A DNA stretch of 64,000 nucleotides from JAGXOF01 sp046545575 (GCA_046545575.1 JBKGZM010000002.1:11742-75741), one strand, 5' to 3'. Positions 1 to 8,600 are shown, counted from the first letter of the stretch. Numbers and translations are program-made. Notes: generated from the letters alone by a model not told the origin.

Positions 1-2097
1 GCTGTGGGGAGTACGCTGTCCGAGGCTCTTCAAAATGTTGGTGAGCTGGAAAATGCTTATCGGTCGGATGAGAAGGTAAAGAACCTTGTTGATACAGCAA
101 TGAAGCTTGAAGGCATAGCGCGCCATGCCTCAACGCATGCCGCCGGTGTAGTGATTTCGGATGAGCCGTTGATAGATCATATCCCCTTGCAGCGGTCCAC
201 CGGTGGCAACGAAGAGGGGCTTCCTGCCACACAATTGGCGATGGAAGACATTGCACGTATTGGCCTCTTGAAGATGGACTTTTTGGGCCTTGCCAATCTG
301 ACAATCCTGGAAAGCGCCAAAAGGATAATAGCGGAGAACCACGGTGTTGATATCGATCTGCATCAGATACCGCTGGATGACCAGAAGGCATTCGAACTTT
401 TATCTGCGGGCGAAACCACAGGCGTATTCCAGCTTGAAGGTGCCGGTATGAGACGATATATAAGGGAGCTTAAACCTGACAACTTCAGGGATATAGCTTC
501 TATGGTAGCACTGTACCGGCCTGGTCCCAAGCAGCATATTCCTACCTTTATCGCTGCCAAACACGGAGAGACACCCGTTGAGTTTCCTCACCCTGCTCTG
601 GAGAAGATCCTTGAGGAGAGCTACGGGGTTATCGTGTATCAGGATCAGGTGCTTCTCATAACTCAGACCTTTGCTGGCTATAGCCTTGGGGAAGCGGACA
701 TCGTTCGGAAGGCGATGGGTAAGAAGAATCCTGAGATCATGCAGAAGGAGCGTGCTCGTTTTATCGAGGGGGCCACTGCCAAGGGCTTCTCTACGAAGGT
801 TGCTGAAGATGTGTTCAGTTTGATCGAGCCGTTTGCTGGTTATGCCTTTAACAAGGCCCACGCCACAAGCTATGCTATGGTCGCATACCAGACTGCTTAT
901 CTCAAGGCAAATTATCCAGCCGAGTTTATGACTGCCCTTCTTACGACCTACATGGGGAATCAGGAGAAGATCGCCACTGCGGTTGCTGAGTGTCAGAGGT
1001 TGGGGATACAGATTCTGCCGCCAGATGTGAGTCGGAGCAAGACAACTTTCACTGTGGAGAAGGATGGTCAGGGCTCGCAGGGGATACGCTTCGGGCTGGC
1101 CGCTATCAAGAATGTTGGCGAGGCGGCTGTGGAGCCGATAATCGCCTGTCAGGAGGAGGGGCCTTTCAATTCGATTGAGGATTTTTGTAGACGTGCTGAT
1201 CTTCGCGGGATGAATAAGCGCACTCTGGAGAGTTTGATAAAAGTCGGTGCTCTGGATTCCCTGGGGAGCCGCGGCGCACTTCTCAATGGCATAGACAGGA
1301 TGCTCAAACTTTCTCAGCAAGAGCAACAGCTTAAGGATAGCAAGCAGGCGACCATGTTTGACCTCTGGGGAGAAAGTACCCCGATGCCCATGCCGGCTTT
1401 GGAAGTGGAGGATGTTGAAATACCGCAGAGCGAGATGCTTGGCTGGGAAAAGGATCTGCTGGGTGTGTACCTCTCCGCACATGCTTTGCTTTCCATAGCA
1501 AAAGACCTCAGTGGTCAGGTGTCCGGCTTTTGCGGTCAAATTGATGAGGATATGGTGGGACAGGAAGTTACGGTTGTTGGTATGGTTTCATCAGCTCGTC
1601 AGGGCACTACTCGCAACAATCGTCCGTTTGTCAGCGCGATACTGGAGGATATAGCGGGTCAGATTGAGGTGACAGCCTGGTCGGAAGTGTATGAGCGGAC
1701 GGGGGAGTTATGGGAGGAGGGAAATATTCTCCTGTTGCGTGGGAAGGTCAATATGCGAGGTGAGCGTGTACAACTGACCTGCAAAGACGCGACCTCTTAT
1801 GAGTCGATTGAGACAGGGCAAATCCCATGGGCCCGTTCCTCAACCTCCGAGCCGCGCCGCCATGAGATTACTATAAGTATCACACAAACCGATGATGTCG
1901 AGGTTGGTCTTTCTCAGCTCAGACGGGTTCTGGATGTGCTTGAGAGATTCTCTGGCGAAGACAAGGTCTATCTGGCCGTCACGAATGGCGATGGTACGAC
2001 AATGATGGATTTTCCTGACAGGGGGACAAGCTATGGTCAGGAGTTACATCGGGAGCTTGCTGAGATTGTTGGGAATGAGGGGGTGAATGTTGATTAG
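1..2097 (+). CDS. dnaE: DNA polymerase III alpha subunit, C-terminal part (cut by window edge)
   Basis: Replicative DNA polymerase catalytic subunit. The frame is open from base 1 and the 5' part lies outside the window, so about 698 of roughly 1150-1200 residues are present. The fragment keeps the palm segment with KMDFLGL, which carries the third catalytic Asp of the PolC/DnaE family, then the fingers region (GYAFNKAHATSYAMVAYQTAYLK), a helix-hairpin-helix region (DLRGMNKRTLESLIKVGALD) and a C-terminal OB fold (EVTVVGMVSSARQG). The first two catalytic Asp residues and the PHP domain are upstream of the window. The stop is 9 bases before the next gene. Confidence 0.97.
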   Translation, partial: AVGSTLSEALQNVGELENAYRSDEKVKNLVDTAMKLEGIARHASTHAAGVVISDEPLIDHIPLQRSTGGNEEGLPATQLAMEDIARIGLLKMDFLGLANLTILESAKRIIAENHGVDIDLHQIPLDDQKAFELLSAGETTGVFQLEGAGMRRYIRELKPDNFRDIASMVALYRPGPKQHIPTFIAAKHGETPVEFPHPALEKILEESYGVIVYQDQVLLITQTFAGYSLGEADIVRKAMGKKNPEIMQKERARFIEGATAKGFSTKVAEDVFSLIEPFAGYAFNKAHATSYAMVAYQTAYLKANYPAEFMTALLTTYMGNQEKIATAVAECQRLGIQILPPDVSRSKTTFTVEKDGQGSQGIRFGLAAIKNVGEAAVEPIIACQEEGPFNSIEDFCRRADLRGMNKRTLESLIKVGALDSLGSRGALLNGIDRMLKLSQQEQQLKDSKQATMFDLWGESTPMPMPALEVEDVEIPQSEMLGWEKDLLGVYLSAHALLSIAKDLSGQVSGFCGQIDEDMVGQEVTVVGMVSSARQGTTRNNRPFVSAILEDIAGQIEVTAWSEVYERTGELWEEGNILLLRGKVNMRGERVQLTCKDATSYESIETGQIPWARSSTSEPRRHEITISITQTDDVEVGLSQLRRVLDVLERFSGEDKVYLAVTNGDGTTMMDFPDRGTSYGQELHRELAEIVGNEGVNVD

Positions 2098-2106
2098 GAG
2101 TCCTCA

Positions 2107-2358
2107 ATGAAATGGAAAGTGGCTGCCACCGCTCCCAACCAGCTTGTCGCTGAGATGTGGTGTGAGATGTTGAAAGATGATGGTATAACAGCGACGATAA
2201 AGCCAGGTGATTCTGTTTCCTTTCTGGGGGTGTCCTTTTCTCCCTGCCGGATCATGGTTTCGGAGAATGAGTTGCAAGCGGCAAAGGATTTGCTTGCGAC
2301 GCACACGGAGCAGGAGGAGCCAGGGGTCAGTGATCAGGGGTCAGGACCTGGGGATTAA
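2107..2358 (+). CDS. DUF2007-family small protein
   Basis: An 83-residue protein that starts 9 bases after the dnaE stop and is probably co-transcribed with it. The N-terminal 65 residues have the DUF2007 pattern: a conserved start (KWKVAATAPNQLVAEMWCEML), the middle GDSVSFLGVSFSPCRIMVSE, and a final helix with AAKDLL. The family is described as putative signal-transducing proteins of unknown function. The Gly/Ser/Asp-rich last 12 residues are coded by the edge of a repetitive stretch (GGGGTCAG repeated near 2325-2345), so the gene end seems to have been extended into repeat DNA. Confidence 0.75.
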   Translation: MKWKVAATAPNQLVAEMWCEMLKDDGITATIKPGDSVSFLGVSFSPCRIMVSENELQAAKDLLATHTEQEEPGVSDQGSGPGD

Positions 2359-2369
2359 CCCGGTTGGGA

Positions 2370-2475
2370 GTAGGGCGGGGATTTATTCCCTGCCACGGTT
2401 GGCGGCATTTTAAATGCCGCCCTACTGGATATGCGTCGTGATCCTGTAGGAGCGGTTTTCAAACCACGATAGGAG
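2370..2475. repeat. REP/BIME-like cluster of GTAG-led hairpins
   Basis: Three short imperfect palindromes sit between the DUF2007 gene and ogt. The first begins with GTAG at 2370 and folds GGGCGGGG with TTCCCTGCC. The second (2401-2421) is a near-perfect palindrome, GGCGGCATTT facing AAATGCCGCC, and is followed by CCTAC, the inverse of the leading tetranucleotide. The third begins with GTAG at 2446 and folds GGTTT with AAACC (2454-2465). GTAG followed by a hairpin, in alternating orientation, is the pattern of REP sequences mobilised by RAYT transposases. No transposase is visible here, so the assignment rests on form alone. Confidence 0.5.
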
Positions 2476-2994
2476 TTAAGAAACCCCTGCTTGTGCCTCT
2501 AACTCAAGGAGGCGTTTTTTCATTTCCACTCCGCCGCTGAATCCACCCAAATCCTTATCTCCTACAACCCGGTGGCACGGGATCACGATTGGCAAGGGGT
2601 TTTGACCCAGGGCTTGGCCGACTCCCCGTGCGGACTGCGGTTTGCCTATTGCCTGTGCTACCCATCCGTAGGTCCTTGTCTCTCCATATGGAATTGAGGC
2701 AGTGGTCCTCCACACGGCCTGCTGGAAATCGGTTGCATGCTGGATATCTATATCCATAGGAAAGTCAACGGGTTCGCCAGTGAAATAGGCCTGTAGTCGA
2801 CCCTCTATGTCTCTGAAAAAGGAGGTGTTGGCAATAGCCTGGGATATGAAATCTCCGATGAGCCCCATCGCCTGCTCGGGGCGGGGTTGGGGGAGTGATA
2901 TATACCTCAACCCATAGCCAGAAGCTACAACTGCTACCCAGCCAAACGCGGTGTTGAACAGGCTATAGCTGTACAGTCCTGTCTGATCTTCCAT
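2476..2994 (-). CDS. ogt: Methylated-DNA--protein-cysteine methyltransferase
   Basis: Suicidal repair of O6-alkylguanine by transfer of the alkyl group to an active-site Cys. The signature IPCHRVV with the acceptor Cys is present, preceded by the helix-turn-helix/arginine-finger region (IPYGETRTYGWVAQAIGKPQSARGVGQAL) and followed by GGFSGG. The 172-residue length suits the Ogt/Ada-C type with its N-terminal ribonuclease-like domain. The gene points left, away from the attC-like region, and no operon partner is adjacent. It could itself be an old reversed cassette, but no convincing attC core was found on its left side. Confidence 0.93.
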   Translation of the reverse strand: MEDQTGLYSYSLFNTAFGWVAVVASGYGLRYISLPQPRPEQAMGLIGDFISQAIANTSFFRDIEGRLQAYFTGEPVDFPMDIDIQHATDFQQAVWRTTASIPYGETRTYGWVAQAIGKPQSARGVGQALGQNPLPIVIPCHRVVGDKDLGGFSGGVEMKKRLLELEAQAGVS

Positions 2995-3053
2995 GGTATT
3001 GACCTTATCACATCTTGCCGGAGGAAGGCAATCCTGGAGCTAAATCATCTAAT

Positions 3054-3151
3054 GTCCAAACTCAGCGGCGTGGTGGCTGAAACGACTCAAGACCAAGACT
3101 GGCATCAAGCGGAGCCTCGATAGCCATGTCCGCTGCAGCGACTTGTTGGGC
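3054..3151 (+). other. attC-like integron recombination site 1
   Basis: The right end has an attC 3' core, GTTGGGC (3145-3151; consensus GTTRRRY). The left end has GTCCAAA (3054-3060), matching RYYYAAC except at the last base. Between them CAGCGG (3063-3068) can pair with CCGCTG (3130-3135), and the spacer before the core (CAGCGACTT) matches site 3 (GAGCGATTT). At 98 bases it is longer than site 3. The call rests on these core and stem matches; a structural model search was not run. Confidence 0.5.
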
Positions 3152-3201
3152 GGCAGACTAGCGTAGCTGATTCAGCCATATAGGGGGATGCTCTACCCAT
3201 T

Positions 3202-4008
3202 TCACTGCTTTTGACCTGCAATATCTGCCGCCTTGACTTCAGGATGATGATATCTTCCTTTTGTGGTTGTCTTTCTTCCCCTGATCTGAATTGCCTCAGC
3301 GGGACAATAGTGCAGACACGCCAAACAATAGATACAGTTGATGCTCTCTATCCATGCAGGCTTGTCGTCCTTCATCTTGATTCTTCCGGACAGACACACT
3401 TTCTCGCACAATCCGCCTCCATTACATCTCGAATCCGCATAGAAGGACCTGGCCATATCGGGGAAACGCACTTTGAACATAAAAGCTGTAATCAGCGGAT
3501 ATAGAATATGCCCCAACAAAAACACGAGCAGACTGTCTTTTTCGCGGTTGGCCTGTTTGCTGACCACTATAGCTTGAATTGCGTCCAACTTTTTCTGTAA
3601 TTCCGCTTCCATTTTCGCAATCGCGTCTTGAGAAGGAAGCGTGAATATTGGGATATACGTGCATGGCATTTCAACTGAGAAATAGGCATCCAGCGATTTC
3701 CCTTGTTTTCCCAATATCTTATCTATATCCAAGAAAACCTTGTCTGAACACAAGCGTGTAGTGACAGCGAATATATACCTAGCCGATCTCATGTCAGCCC
3801 GTTGCAGAAATCGCTTCACCAGAATAGGTAGGGTAAGGTTATGAATCGGGAATACCAGGCCGACCGTCTCTGCTGTCGCTTCTATTTTGTCGTTTTTAAA
3901 AACGCTGATGATGGGCACAAGGGCGGTTTCAGGAAGTCTCCTTTCTAACTCCCTGGCAACATGCAAGGAATTCCCTGTTCCTGACAAATAGTAGATTTGT
4001 ATGCTCAC
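3202..4008 (-). CDS. Flavodoxin-like/4Fe-4S ferredoxin fusion (EFR1-type)
   Basis: Probable cytoplasmic electron-transfer protein. The N-terminal ~150 residues form a flavodoxin-like domain with the phosphate-loop motif YYLSGTGNSLHVAREL. The C-terminal ~70 residues hold a ferredoxin module whose second cluster motif is complete (CIYCLACLHYCP). The first (CNGGGLCEKVC) has Gly where the second Cys of CxxCxxCxxxC should be, so it could bind only a 3Fe or altered cluster. The GTG start at 4008 is preferred: the in-frame ATG at 4071 would run into attC-like site 2, and flavodoxin similarity begins directly with SIQIYYLSG. The gene lies reversed between attC-like sites 1 and 2, apparently as a cassette. 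Redox partner and role are not visible. Confidence 0.7.
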   Translation of the reverse strand: MSIQIYYLSGTGNSLHVARELERRLPETALVPIISVFKNDKIEATAETVGLVFPIHNLTLPILVKRFLQRADMRSARYIFAVTTRLCSDKVFLDIDKILGKQGKSLDAYFSVEMPCTYIPIFTLPSQDAIAKMEAELQKKLDAIQAIVVSKQANREKDSLLVFLLGHILYPLITAFMFKVRFPDMARSFYADSRCNGGGLCEKVCLSGRIKMKDDKPAWIESINCIYCLACLHYCPAEAIQIRGRKTTTKGRYHHPEVKAADIAGQKQ

Positions 4009-4062
4009 ACCATCTTCTTCTTCTTGAACCAACTGCCGCCCGAATGCATTGATGCCATTGTA

Positions 4063-4122
4063 GCAAAACACTTGGATCGAAAGCCAGCGGCCGTGGTGGC
4101 CCCTTGCAGTGACTTGTTATGC
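4063..4122 (+). other. attC-like integron recombination site 2
   Basis: A 60-base element ending in GTTATGC (4116-4122) and beginning with GCAAAAC (4063-4069), which complements the 3' core at 6 of 7 positions. The centre contains the small hairpin GGCC-GTGGT-GGCC, and the spacer before the core (CAGTGACTT) resembles the same position in sites 1 and 3. It deviates from consensus at one core base (T for R). It separates the reversed ferredoxin cassette from the reversed vapBC cassette. Confidence 0.5.
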
Positions 4123-4135
4123 CTCTGTTCCGGTT

Positions 4136-4510
4136 TCATGATGCCCCAGCTGGTTTGTAGCTGATGCTCAAAGCGAGAGCAGCCGCATCGAGGTTTTTGT
4201 CCAAAGTCCAGATGGGTATTTGAGAGAGGCGTGCGGAGGCAAGCAAATGAATATCGATAAAGCCTATGCCGATCCCCATCAGGGCATGTGATTCAATGAA
4301 TTGCAGCGCTTCTTCCTGGCTGGCTTGTTTTGATTGAGGCAGGAATTGAAGGAGGGTGAGAGTCTCCTGGCGGTTTCTGAGGTTGCCACAGGCTAACTCA
4401 CCGATCACAAAGGGGTGGGTAGCGACCTCTCCGTCAATCAATAGGTGCTTGAGGTGTTCATCACCGATTCTGAGATGAGATACCCAAACCGACGTATCTA
4501 CTAGGATCAT
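4136..4510 (-). CDS. vapC: VapC-family PIN-domain toxin
   Basis: Type II toxin, a predicted Mg-dependent endoribonuclease. The protein is 124 residues, normal for VapC. PIN-domain acidic residues are visible at D5 (MILVDTSVWV), E38 (IGELACG), D86 (FIDIHLLAS) and D104 (TLDKNL). Its ATG overlaps the vapB stop by four bases, the usual toxin-antitoxin coupling. The pair sits reversed in a 700-base segment bounded by attC-like sites 2 and 3, with its own promoter upstream of vapB. All catalytic residues are intact, so the toxin should be active unless held by its antitoxin. Confidence 0.92.
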   Translation of the reverse strand: MILVDTSVWVSHLRIGDEHLKHLLIDGEVATHPFVIGELACGNLRNRQETLTLLQFLPQSKQASQEEALQFIESHALMGIGIGFIDIHLLASARLSQIPIWTLDKNLDAAALALSISYKPAGAS

Positions 4511-4710
4511 GATTGTTCGGCAACTATCCTTCGCCTTGGAATATCCTGAAGGTCTTCTTCAGTGCCTCCGAGATTGGCAAGCCTTTTGCCGCTTTCCCGG
4601 GCAATCAGATATTCCAAACCAAGCCTGACCAGGGCGGTTTTCTCCCTGATGCCTGTTAGTTCAGAAGCCTGCCGCATGATTTCGTCATCGATATTAAGTG
4701 TGGTTCTCAT
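4507..4710 (-). CDS. vapB: VapB-family antitoxin
   Basis: Antitoxin partner of the downstream VapC. The N-terminus (MRTTLNIDDEIMRQASELTG) is a ribbon-helix-helix DNA-binding motif; the charged C-terminal tail would bind the toxin. The ATG at 4710 is chosen over the ATG six bases upstream because RHH proteins of this type begin MRTTLNID. A TTGACA-N17-CATACT promoter ends 7 bases upstream, so transcription would begin at about the start codon and the message is probably leaderless. Like other VapB proteins it probably represses its own promoter; the AT-rich palindromic stretch at 4709-4740 is a candidate operator. Confidence 0.9.
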   Translation of the reverse strand: MRTTLNIDDEIMRQASELTGIREKTALVRLGLEYLIARESGKRLANLGGTEEDLQDIPRRRIVAEQS

Positions 4711-4717
4711 ATGCATT

Positions 4718-4746
4718 AGTATGCACTATTAACGCATATATGTCAA
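4718..4746 (-). promoter_or_regulatory. Promoter of vapBC, probably leaderless
   Basis: Read on the minus strand, TTGACA (4746-4741), a 17-base spacer and CATACT (4723-4718) lie directly before vapB. The expected start of transcription falls at about 4711, next to the ATG at 4710, and there is no Shine-Dalgarno sequence. The overlap with ATGC-containing inverted repeats suggests autorepression. Confidence 0.7.
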
Positions 4747-4761
4747 GTGGTCTGGGAAAAG

Positions 4762-4823
4762 AGATAACGACTGAACTCAGCCGCGCCCACTTGCGGGCAT
4801 CGGCTGGAGCGATTTGTTAGGCG
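4762..4823 (+). other. attC integron recombination site 3 (best match)
   Basis: The clearest attC candidate. It ends in a consensus 3' core, TTGTTAGGC (GTTAGGC at 4816-4822), and starts with AGATAAC as a degenerate RYYYAAC. CAGCCG (4778-4783) pairs with CGGCTG (4801-4806), and inside it GCCC (4785-4788) pairs with GGGC (4795-4798). The arrangement of boxes, the spacer GAGCGATTT and the 62-base length closely resemble the classical 59-base element of aadA cassettes. It closes the vapBC cassette on the right. Confidence 0.65.
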
Positions 4824-5002
4824 GCCTGTTCCCAAGCCACCTAACATGGATTAGATCGACCCGCAAAAGATGAGGAGTCGCATTTTTCTGTCCTGATACC
4901 ATCCCGTTACATCGCTTGCCATGATTGTATCCGTTTGCAGGCTATTCAACGGTTTGGCGCGGTAGCTTATGCGGATCGGCATAAGATTGCCCCGCAAGCG
5001 CG
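4824..5002. other. Gene-free stretch of the putative third cassette
   Basis: No convincing coding frame on either strand. The region starts just after the attC core of site 3 and includes an inverted copy of the core (GTTAGGC at 4816, ACCTAAC at 4839). On the minus strand it follows the premature end of the truncated ParE-like frame. Translation in the other two minus frames gives no recognisable ParE C-terminus, so the rest of the toxin gene seems to be lost, not merely frameshifted. Confidence 0.4.
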
Positions 5003-5131
5003 CTATGAGTCTTTGCTCCTTCGGAACACCCCCGACTTTTTCACCAGGCCTTCCTTCTGCTGTTCGTACCAGTGCGCTGCTTCCTCAACATCTTGCTCGG
5101 CCTCTGGCCGCAGCCGGACCTGAAGGGTCAT
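5003..5131 (-). pseudogene. ParE/RelE-like toxin, C-terminally truncated
   Basis: A 42-codon frame whose ATG overlaps the antitoxin stop by four bases (ATGA). The first ~30 residues (MTLQVRLRPEAEQDVEEAAH, then WYEQQKEGL) match the N-terminus of ParE/RelE plasmid-stabilisation toxins, normally about 95-100 residues. After GLVKKSG the sequence leaves the family and stops at TAG. The later strands and catalytic or gyrase-binding C-terminus are absent in all frames. The toxin is therefore probably inactive, leaving the intact antitoxin as a relic. Confidence 0.6.
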
Positions 5132-5337
5132 AGCCGCTTGCGAATATCGGAGAGCGCAATTTCGGCAGGACGCCCCGGGTTGCCATCCGCCTCGTAAGCG
5201 TCAAGACGCCGATCCAGTTCGGATCGTTGTTCCTCTGTTAGTGGCAATAACTCCTGGTCAGCGGCAATGCTGTCCCAGAGCTCCTCCACGAGGCGCATCC
5301 GCTGCTCAATGGGGAGGTCTCGCAGTGTTGGATTCAT
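5128..5337 (-). CDS. Addiction-module antitoxin (RelB/ParD-like, PF09720 type)
   Basis: A 69-residue protein beginning MNPTLRDLPIEQRMRLVEEL and continuing WDSIA with an LTEEQ..ELDRRLDAY segment, the typical form of the putative addiction-module component family. The ATG at 5337 is preceded by a strong AGGAGGT Shine-Dalgarno, so the longer upstream frame is not used. It is coupled through ATGA to a truncated ParE-like toxin. It lies reversed relative to the attC-like sites, as do the other cassette genes. Confidence 0.82.
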   Translation of the reverse strand: MNPTLRDLPIEQRMRLVEELWDSIAADQELLPLTEEQRSELDRRLDAYEADGNPGRPAEIALSDIRKRL

Positions 5338-5635
5338 ACGCACCTCCTGTGTTGTCTTTATATTGTCTGTGCCTTTGGACATTGAGAACATAACAATGAA
5401 TACACTATAACACCTCGTTCTTTCTTTGCCCCACTTCTTCGGTTGGAGAAGCCGATCTGGTGTGAGCCCCTGGCATACGTTTGACCCAACTTTGGACTTG
5501 GCCAAATGATACTGCTCTATCTCTAGGGATGTCAACTCCGGTGGCTCTGTTTAACAATCCCTTGTTAGGGCAGGCAGGTGAATGATTTCGCACAATCCCA
5601 GGGGATTCGTTTTAAATCGAAGGATGATGGGGAGC
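5338..5635. other. Gene-free stretch at right end of accessory patch
   Basis: About 300 bases without a supported gene. It holds the upstream region of the antitoxin and, at 5484-5570, a weak fourth attC-like candidate: ACCCAAC (5484-5490) on the left and GTTAGGG (5564-5570) on the right, with no good internal stem. The right core violates the terminal Y of GTTRRRY, so it is noted only as a possible decayed end of the cassette array. Confidence 0.3.
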
Positions 5636-8600
5636 TTACTGCTCGCCCGAGAATCTCAGCATCTCGGCGAAATTGTTGATCCTGGTCAGGTTGTTGCTCT
5701 CGGGGGAGCCGTCGTATGTGAGGGTTGTCCAGGGCTTGCCATATCTTGCACTCAGGCTATCAGCCAGGGCAGACCCGATCCCGCCCGGCATGCATCCATG
5801 TGGCATGACCGATATGACGCCGGAGAAAGCGGGATTCTCCAGCCACTCGACCCCGCTTCCGACGGTGAGAACTGCCTCGCTCCCACACTTCGGTGAGAGA
5901 TAAGGCTTGGTAAAATGATATAACTCTTTTATCGTAGAATCTTCGACATTGACAAAGGGGTTTACGTACTTTGTCACCGACTTCGCATCTTGCTCCTGTA
6001 TTTTCTGTTTGATGTAAGCATGGATTGTCTTCCTGACCTTTCTATCTTGAACACCGTCCTCGACGTTCCTGAGCGAGATGTAATAGAACCACTCACTGAT
6101 TGGTGATACCATCACCTCTAAACCGGCGGCCTCACAATTCTTGACCAGGTTCTGGTTGCTGAACTCGTTGGACCTCAGGAATATCTCCCCGTTAATTCCC
6201 ACCAGAGGTCTTTTAGGCTTAGTGGGGTCGATCAGGTCATTGAACTCGGGTCCAGCCCTTTGCACGATATCATAAAGGTCTTGCTTCGCTTGCACTCGTT
6301 CGGCAACTTTGTTCCCCAGTTCCTTGAAAAGCTCGTCGGCGCTCCCCTCTGACTTTTCATATGGCCTTGTCTGCCACAGCAGCTTTTGTAGATAATCCAT
6401 GGCCACGATACCCTTCCACGCCAGTCTCTCGAACCCCGCTCCAAGCCCTGTATCTCTGTATCCATCATTGGACACACTGGTCAATATAGGTATATCGAAA
6501 CCGACATCTTTGAGTACTCGTGCTTGCTCTGGGGCATATTTCCCAAAACGACATGCGCCATATGCCCCGGCCATAAATGCTTCAACGTCGTTAAAATTGA
6601 CGCCGTGATGCCCGTTTTCATAATAGAACTTCAGGAAGTCTCCAATTGTTACCCGAAATGGCAAACATTCTTTACCGGTCGATAGTTTGTCACTGTAAAG
6701 GAGACTCTTCTCATCGGATGGGGGCAGTGTCATGGCATTGATTCCAAATGCCCTGAATGCGGCAGTCAGAACGTCAGCGTGAGGGGCCATCCTGGGCACG
6801 AGCAGGGTGCCTTTAGAATGGCCAACCGTCGGTGCTCCACGGTAGATATCTTTACTAACTTCTGTCACTGCATTCTTGGCGTTATAGAACCCTGTAATTG
6901 TGTCCACGAATGCTTCCAGCCTGGTAATGACCCCTGCCTCAGCAGCGTGTTCATCAACCTCCAGTTCAGTCAGCGGCTTGCTACCCATAATGTCATGGAC
7001 AACTGGCAATATAAAGGAATTTGGGCCGCAGCCGAAGTTGGTAAGTACCAGTCCATAGAGTTGAGGATCGGAGTGAATTATGTCCGCAGCCTGGAAGAAT
7101 TTACTCTCATATATCCAGTATGGTCTGTCACTATATTTCTTGGGATCGACCGAATGAAGGGGAAGATAATCCAGTGGAATGGGCACGACACCGAGTTTAG
7201 CCAATTCGTTAGCGATGTTTTGATTTGCCCCGGGATCCTGGAACATGTAGGCCCGTGATATTATCACGACACCAATCTGGTTCGTTTGATGAATGTATCG
7301 CAGTAGTTCTTGTCCTCTTTCCTGTCGTGCTCTTTCAAATTCCCGCAGGGAATTGATCCCAACTTCAGCGGCGGTCTTCCCCTGGTTTTTGCTGAAGCCC
7401 ATCTCCCTGGCAACTCTGGTCAGGTTATCAATAACGTCTTCATCCCCGTTACTAAAATCGACAAACGGAATAAGCATCTTCGAGTTAAGATGTAAATTCT
7501 CGCGAATAATGAACGGGGCTGCCTGATTCAATGGGCAGGTATATTTCTGGTTTTCTTCTCCTTCCTTTAGACCCATACGGATGCAAGAAGGAAACAGAAT
7601 ATAGTCGGTGTCTTCCTCTTTGAGACTGTCAGCATGGGCATATATAAGCTTCATGGGGAAGCAAAGATCCGAATAGCTTAGCTCTACTGCCCGGTCGATA
7701 ATCTGCGGACTGGTCCTGTCGGAGAGGACAATTCTCGCTCCCAGTGAATTCAAGAATCCAATCAACAACGGGGCATAATCATATATGAGGAGTGCTCTGG
7801 GTATGCCGACTGTAGGACCGGACCCTGAGTGTTTTTGATAACCATTGAATAGCAATCTCTCGCGTTCGTCAAAAGCTGTTTGCTTTTTCTCCCTACTGCT
7901 GGCTCCTCCAATGCTGTCAAAGAGGTCACAGCGACTCCCGTAGAAGGTAGGCGGTCCGTCTGGTAACTTGAGTTGCGTGATGGTGCAGTAGTTTTCGCAT
8001 TTCTTGCAGGTGAAAGTCTTTAGTTTGTATTCTTGCTCGATCACCTCATGGAATCCCTTGAATTTGGAAGCCCCGTCAGAGGTCCTGTCCCTGGCCAGGA
8101 GTGCTGCCCCGATTGCACCAGTTACCTCTCTATGCTCCGGAACGATTACCTGTCTGTCCCCAAGCTCTCTCTGAAAGGCGGATATTACTCCTGCGTTAAA
8201 GAACAGGGCACCGGTCAATATTACCTTCTCACCCAGCTTCCTCCCCTCCAGTATCTGGGAAATATAATTTCTGGCGATGGAACTGCACAGGCTAGCAGCT
8301 ATGACGTCCGTGAGAATACCTTGCTGCTGTGCGGAAGCGACTGCCTGTCCCATGAAGGAAGCGCACCTGGAGCCAAGATCGATCATATAGGGAGCCTGAA
8401 AGGCCAGGTCAGCATACTGACCATTTTTGACGGAAACATCTAGCAATTCCGCCATTTCGTCGATGAAGCTCCCCGTGCCAGCTGCGCAGGCTTTGTTCAT
8501 CTGATAGTCAACAACAACCTCATTACGTTTGATGACCAGCTTGGAATCCTGTCCGCCGACTTCGATGATGTCAGCCTCTCTATCGAGGTCCTCGGCTGCC

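Noticed and set aside
400..1539. A 379-codon open frame on the minus strand inside dnaE
   Set aside because: It is antisense to strongly conserved polymerase sequence, has no ribosome-binding site or recognisable product, and is explained by codon bias of the real gene.
4935..5123. A 62-codon plus-strand frame in the third cassette
   Set aside because: It is antisense to the ParE-like fragment, has low-complexity Cys/Ser-rich content and no ribosome-binding site.
5484..5570. Possible fourth attC site
   Set aside because: ACCCAAC on the left and GTTAGGG on the right resemble cores, but the right core breaks the consensus and no inner stem pairs well. It was kept only as a remark.
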